A program made the translations under genes and the position numbers. From assembly GCA_964353115.1 (NCBI GenBank), contig CAYGUI010000073.1:1-5951 (forward strand): 5,951 nucleotides of DNA, read 5' to 3'. Of the stretch, positions 4,781-5,951 are shown piece by piece. The stretch is from CAYGUI01 sp964353115 (GTDB lineage Bacteria > Pseudomonadota > Gammaproteobacteria > JAGOUU01). Numbering within the stretch: position 1 is the stretch's first letter; each line of letters begins with the position of its first letter. The notes beneath the pieces are model-generated. The model did not search any database and was not told the origin of the DNA. It saw only the letters and a list, made by a program, of their open reading frames with translations.

Positions 4781-5951
4781 TATAATTTTCTAAGCACTCA
4801 AAACTTTCTATATCCTTAATTATTTTTTTTGCAGCTATTTTTCCTTCTTCAACTCCCCATTGATCAAAGCTATTTATATTCCACAAGATTCCTTGCGCAA
4901 AAGTTTTGTGCTCATAAAGAGCAATTAATGACCCTAGAGACTCAGGGGTTAATTGTTCGAATAAAATAATATTGCATGGTTTATTTCCAAAAATATTTTT
5001 ATATAGTTCTCTATTTTTATCGCCGGATTTTAATACATTAATTTGTGCAAACATATTGGCCAATAATATTTTATGTGTTTGCTGATCATGGCTAAAAGAT
5101 TTAATTGGCGCAATAAAATCACAAGGAATAAGATCAGAGCCTTGATGCAATAACTGCATAAAAGCATGCTGGCAATTAGTGCCAATACCACCCCAAATTA
5201 CAGGGCAAGTATTATAATCAATAAATTTGCTATCAATATTTATATTCTTACCATTACTCTCCATTACTAACTGCTGAATATGATCGACAAAATATTTTAA
5301 ATTTGTTCCATATGGAATAATTGCGTGAGAATTGGTATTTAAAAAATTTCTATACCATATGCTAATTAATGCTAAAACAATTGGTAAATTTTCTAAAATA
5401 TTTTTAGTATTTTTAAAATGTAAATCCATTTCATGAGCGCCTACTAATAGTTTTTCAAAAACCTCAAAACTAGTTCCAAGTGCAATCGGCAGTCCAATTG
5501 CAGACCATAATGAATACCTACCACCGATAAAATCCCATATGGGAAAAATATTTTCGGCCTTAACTCCAAATTCTAAAGCTTTTTGTTTATTTGCAGTTAC
5601 TGCAATAATTTTTTTTACGCCATGATTAATAAGTATTTTGGCATTAGCCAATGTTTCCACTGTTGTAAAAGATTTAGAAGAGATAATTATTATAGTTTTA
5701 TTAAGATCTATTTTTTTAAGTAATATATTTATGTCATGTTGATCTATATTTGATAAAAAATGACATGTAACATTATTGTTCCAGTAGGGCGATAATGCAT
5801 GATAGGCCATTCTAGGCCCAAGATCTGATCCACCAATCCCAATATTAATAACATCGGTAATATTTTGATCGATAATTTTTTGACATAAATTTTTAATTTT
5901 AAGTTTTGTTTTTATAATTTCTAATATTTTAGTATTAGGATTACGTAATTC
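4755..5951 (-). CDS. pgi: Glucose-6-phosphate isomerase (5' end outside window)
   Basis: Pgi interconverts glucose-6-phosphate and fructose-6-phosphate in the cytoplasm. The frame runs to the window edge, so 398 residues are visible; compared with E. coli Pgi (549) about 150 N-terminal residues are missing. The ATG at 5810 is internal, because the 47 codons before it encode the conserved INIGIGGSDLGP. Other marks are SSKSFTTVET (phosphate-binding loop), IGGRYSLWSAIG (first family signature, fragment 142-153), MESNGK, GTNCQHAFMQLLHQG, ALYEH and FDQWGVEEGK (second signature, with the catalytic Lys at fragment 371). At the position of the usual catalytic Glu (WGEPGTNGQH in E. coli and rabbit) this protein reads WGGIGTNCQH, so Glu is replaced by Gly at fragment residue 255. 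The His expected in the following APxxxH segment aligns with Phe. Other Pgi subfamilies may also vary here, so I do not call it inactive. The 3' end overlaps plsY by 26 bp with no clear terminator. Confidence 0.95.
   Translation of the reverse strand, partial: ELRNPNTKILEIIKTKLKIKNLCQKIIDQNITDVINIGIGGSDLGPRMAYHALSPYWNNNVTCHFLSNIDQHDINILLKKIDLNKTIIIISSKSFTTVETLANAKILINHGVKKIIAVTANKQKALEFGVKAENIFPIWDFIGGRYSLWSAIGLPIALGTSFEVFEKLLVGAHEMDLHFKNTKNILENLPIVLALISIWYRNFLNTNSHAIIPYGTNLKYFVDHIQQLVMESNGKNINIDSKFIDYNTCPVIWGGIGTNCQHAFMQLLHQGSDLIPCDFIAPIKSFSHDQQTHKILLANMFAQINVLKSGDKNRELYKNIFGNKPCNIILFEQLTPESLGSLIALYEHKTFAQGILWNINSFDQWGVEEGKIAAKKIIKDIESFECLENYINYLSTET

Noticed and set aside
4768..4790. AT-rich imperfect palindrome at the plsY/pgi junction as a two-way terminator
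   Set aside because: The arms mismatch after four pairs plus a wobble and contain almost no GC; it is probably chance in AT-rich DNA.
1..5951. tRNA genes, CRISPR arrays, integrases or a defence or toxin system
   Set aside because: Nearly all bases are assigned to housekeeping genes; no regularly spaced repeats, tRNA-like folds or relevant protein motifs were seen on either strand.

Overview
The window is an AT-rich stretch of gammaproteobacterial chromosome. Coding DNA is visibly AT-dominated, with A- or T-ending codons and long A/T runs. The encoded proteins read like close relatives of the E. coli IF2, RbfA, TruB, FolB, PlsY and Pgi proteins. The IF2 C-terminal half and the divergent folB/plsY arrangement, which E. 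coli also has, point to Gammaproteobacteria rather than Rickettsiales. Low GC plus a REP-like palindromic repeat inside a gene would fit a host-associated or intracellular lineage such as the Legionellales, but that placement is inference.

Layout. Bases 2-2347 (+) hold infB (IF2), open at its 5' end. It is followed after 2 nt by rbfA (2350-2700), which overlaps truB (2678-3478) by 23 nt. This is the distal part of the classic nusA-infB-rbfA-truB translation and ribosome-maturation operon, read left to right. The next genes run right to left: folB (3833-4186) and a small two-helix membrane protein of unknown function (3408-3833), joined by a TAATG stop/start overlap. The membrane-protein gene converges on truB, and the two 3' ends overlap by 71 bp. 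plsY (4208-4780, +) diverges from folB across only 21 bp. It then converges on pgi (4755-5951, -, open at its 5' end) with a 26-bp overlap. There is no gene-free stretch over 300 bases; the longest clearly non-coding gap is the 21 bp between folB and plsY.

Functionally, the left half supplies translation initiation (IF2), 30S maturation (RbfA) and tRNA psi55 (TruB). The right half carries unrelated core-metabolism genes: folate synthesis (FolB), phospholipid synthesis (PlsY) and glycolysis/gluconeogenesis (Pgi).

The most unusual part is truB. It carries a GC-rich (64% over 3161-3260) in-frame insert of about 93 nt. The insert contains a 20-bp palindrome of the ATTCCC-N8-GGGAAT type and a 12-bp direct repeat. 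TruB also stops early, without the usual C-terminal RNA-binding domain, inside a second patch of raised GC (about 47% over 3411-3560) shared with the antisense membrane-protein gene. No defence island, CRISPR array, integrase or complete transposon is present, and I see no wholly new system; the in-gene repeat and the remodelled truB 3' end are the leads.
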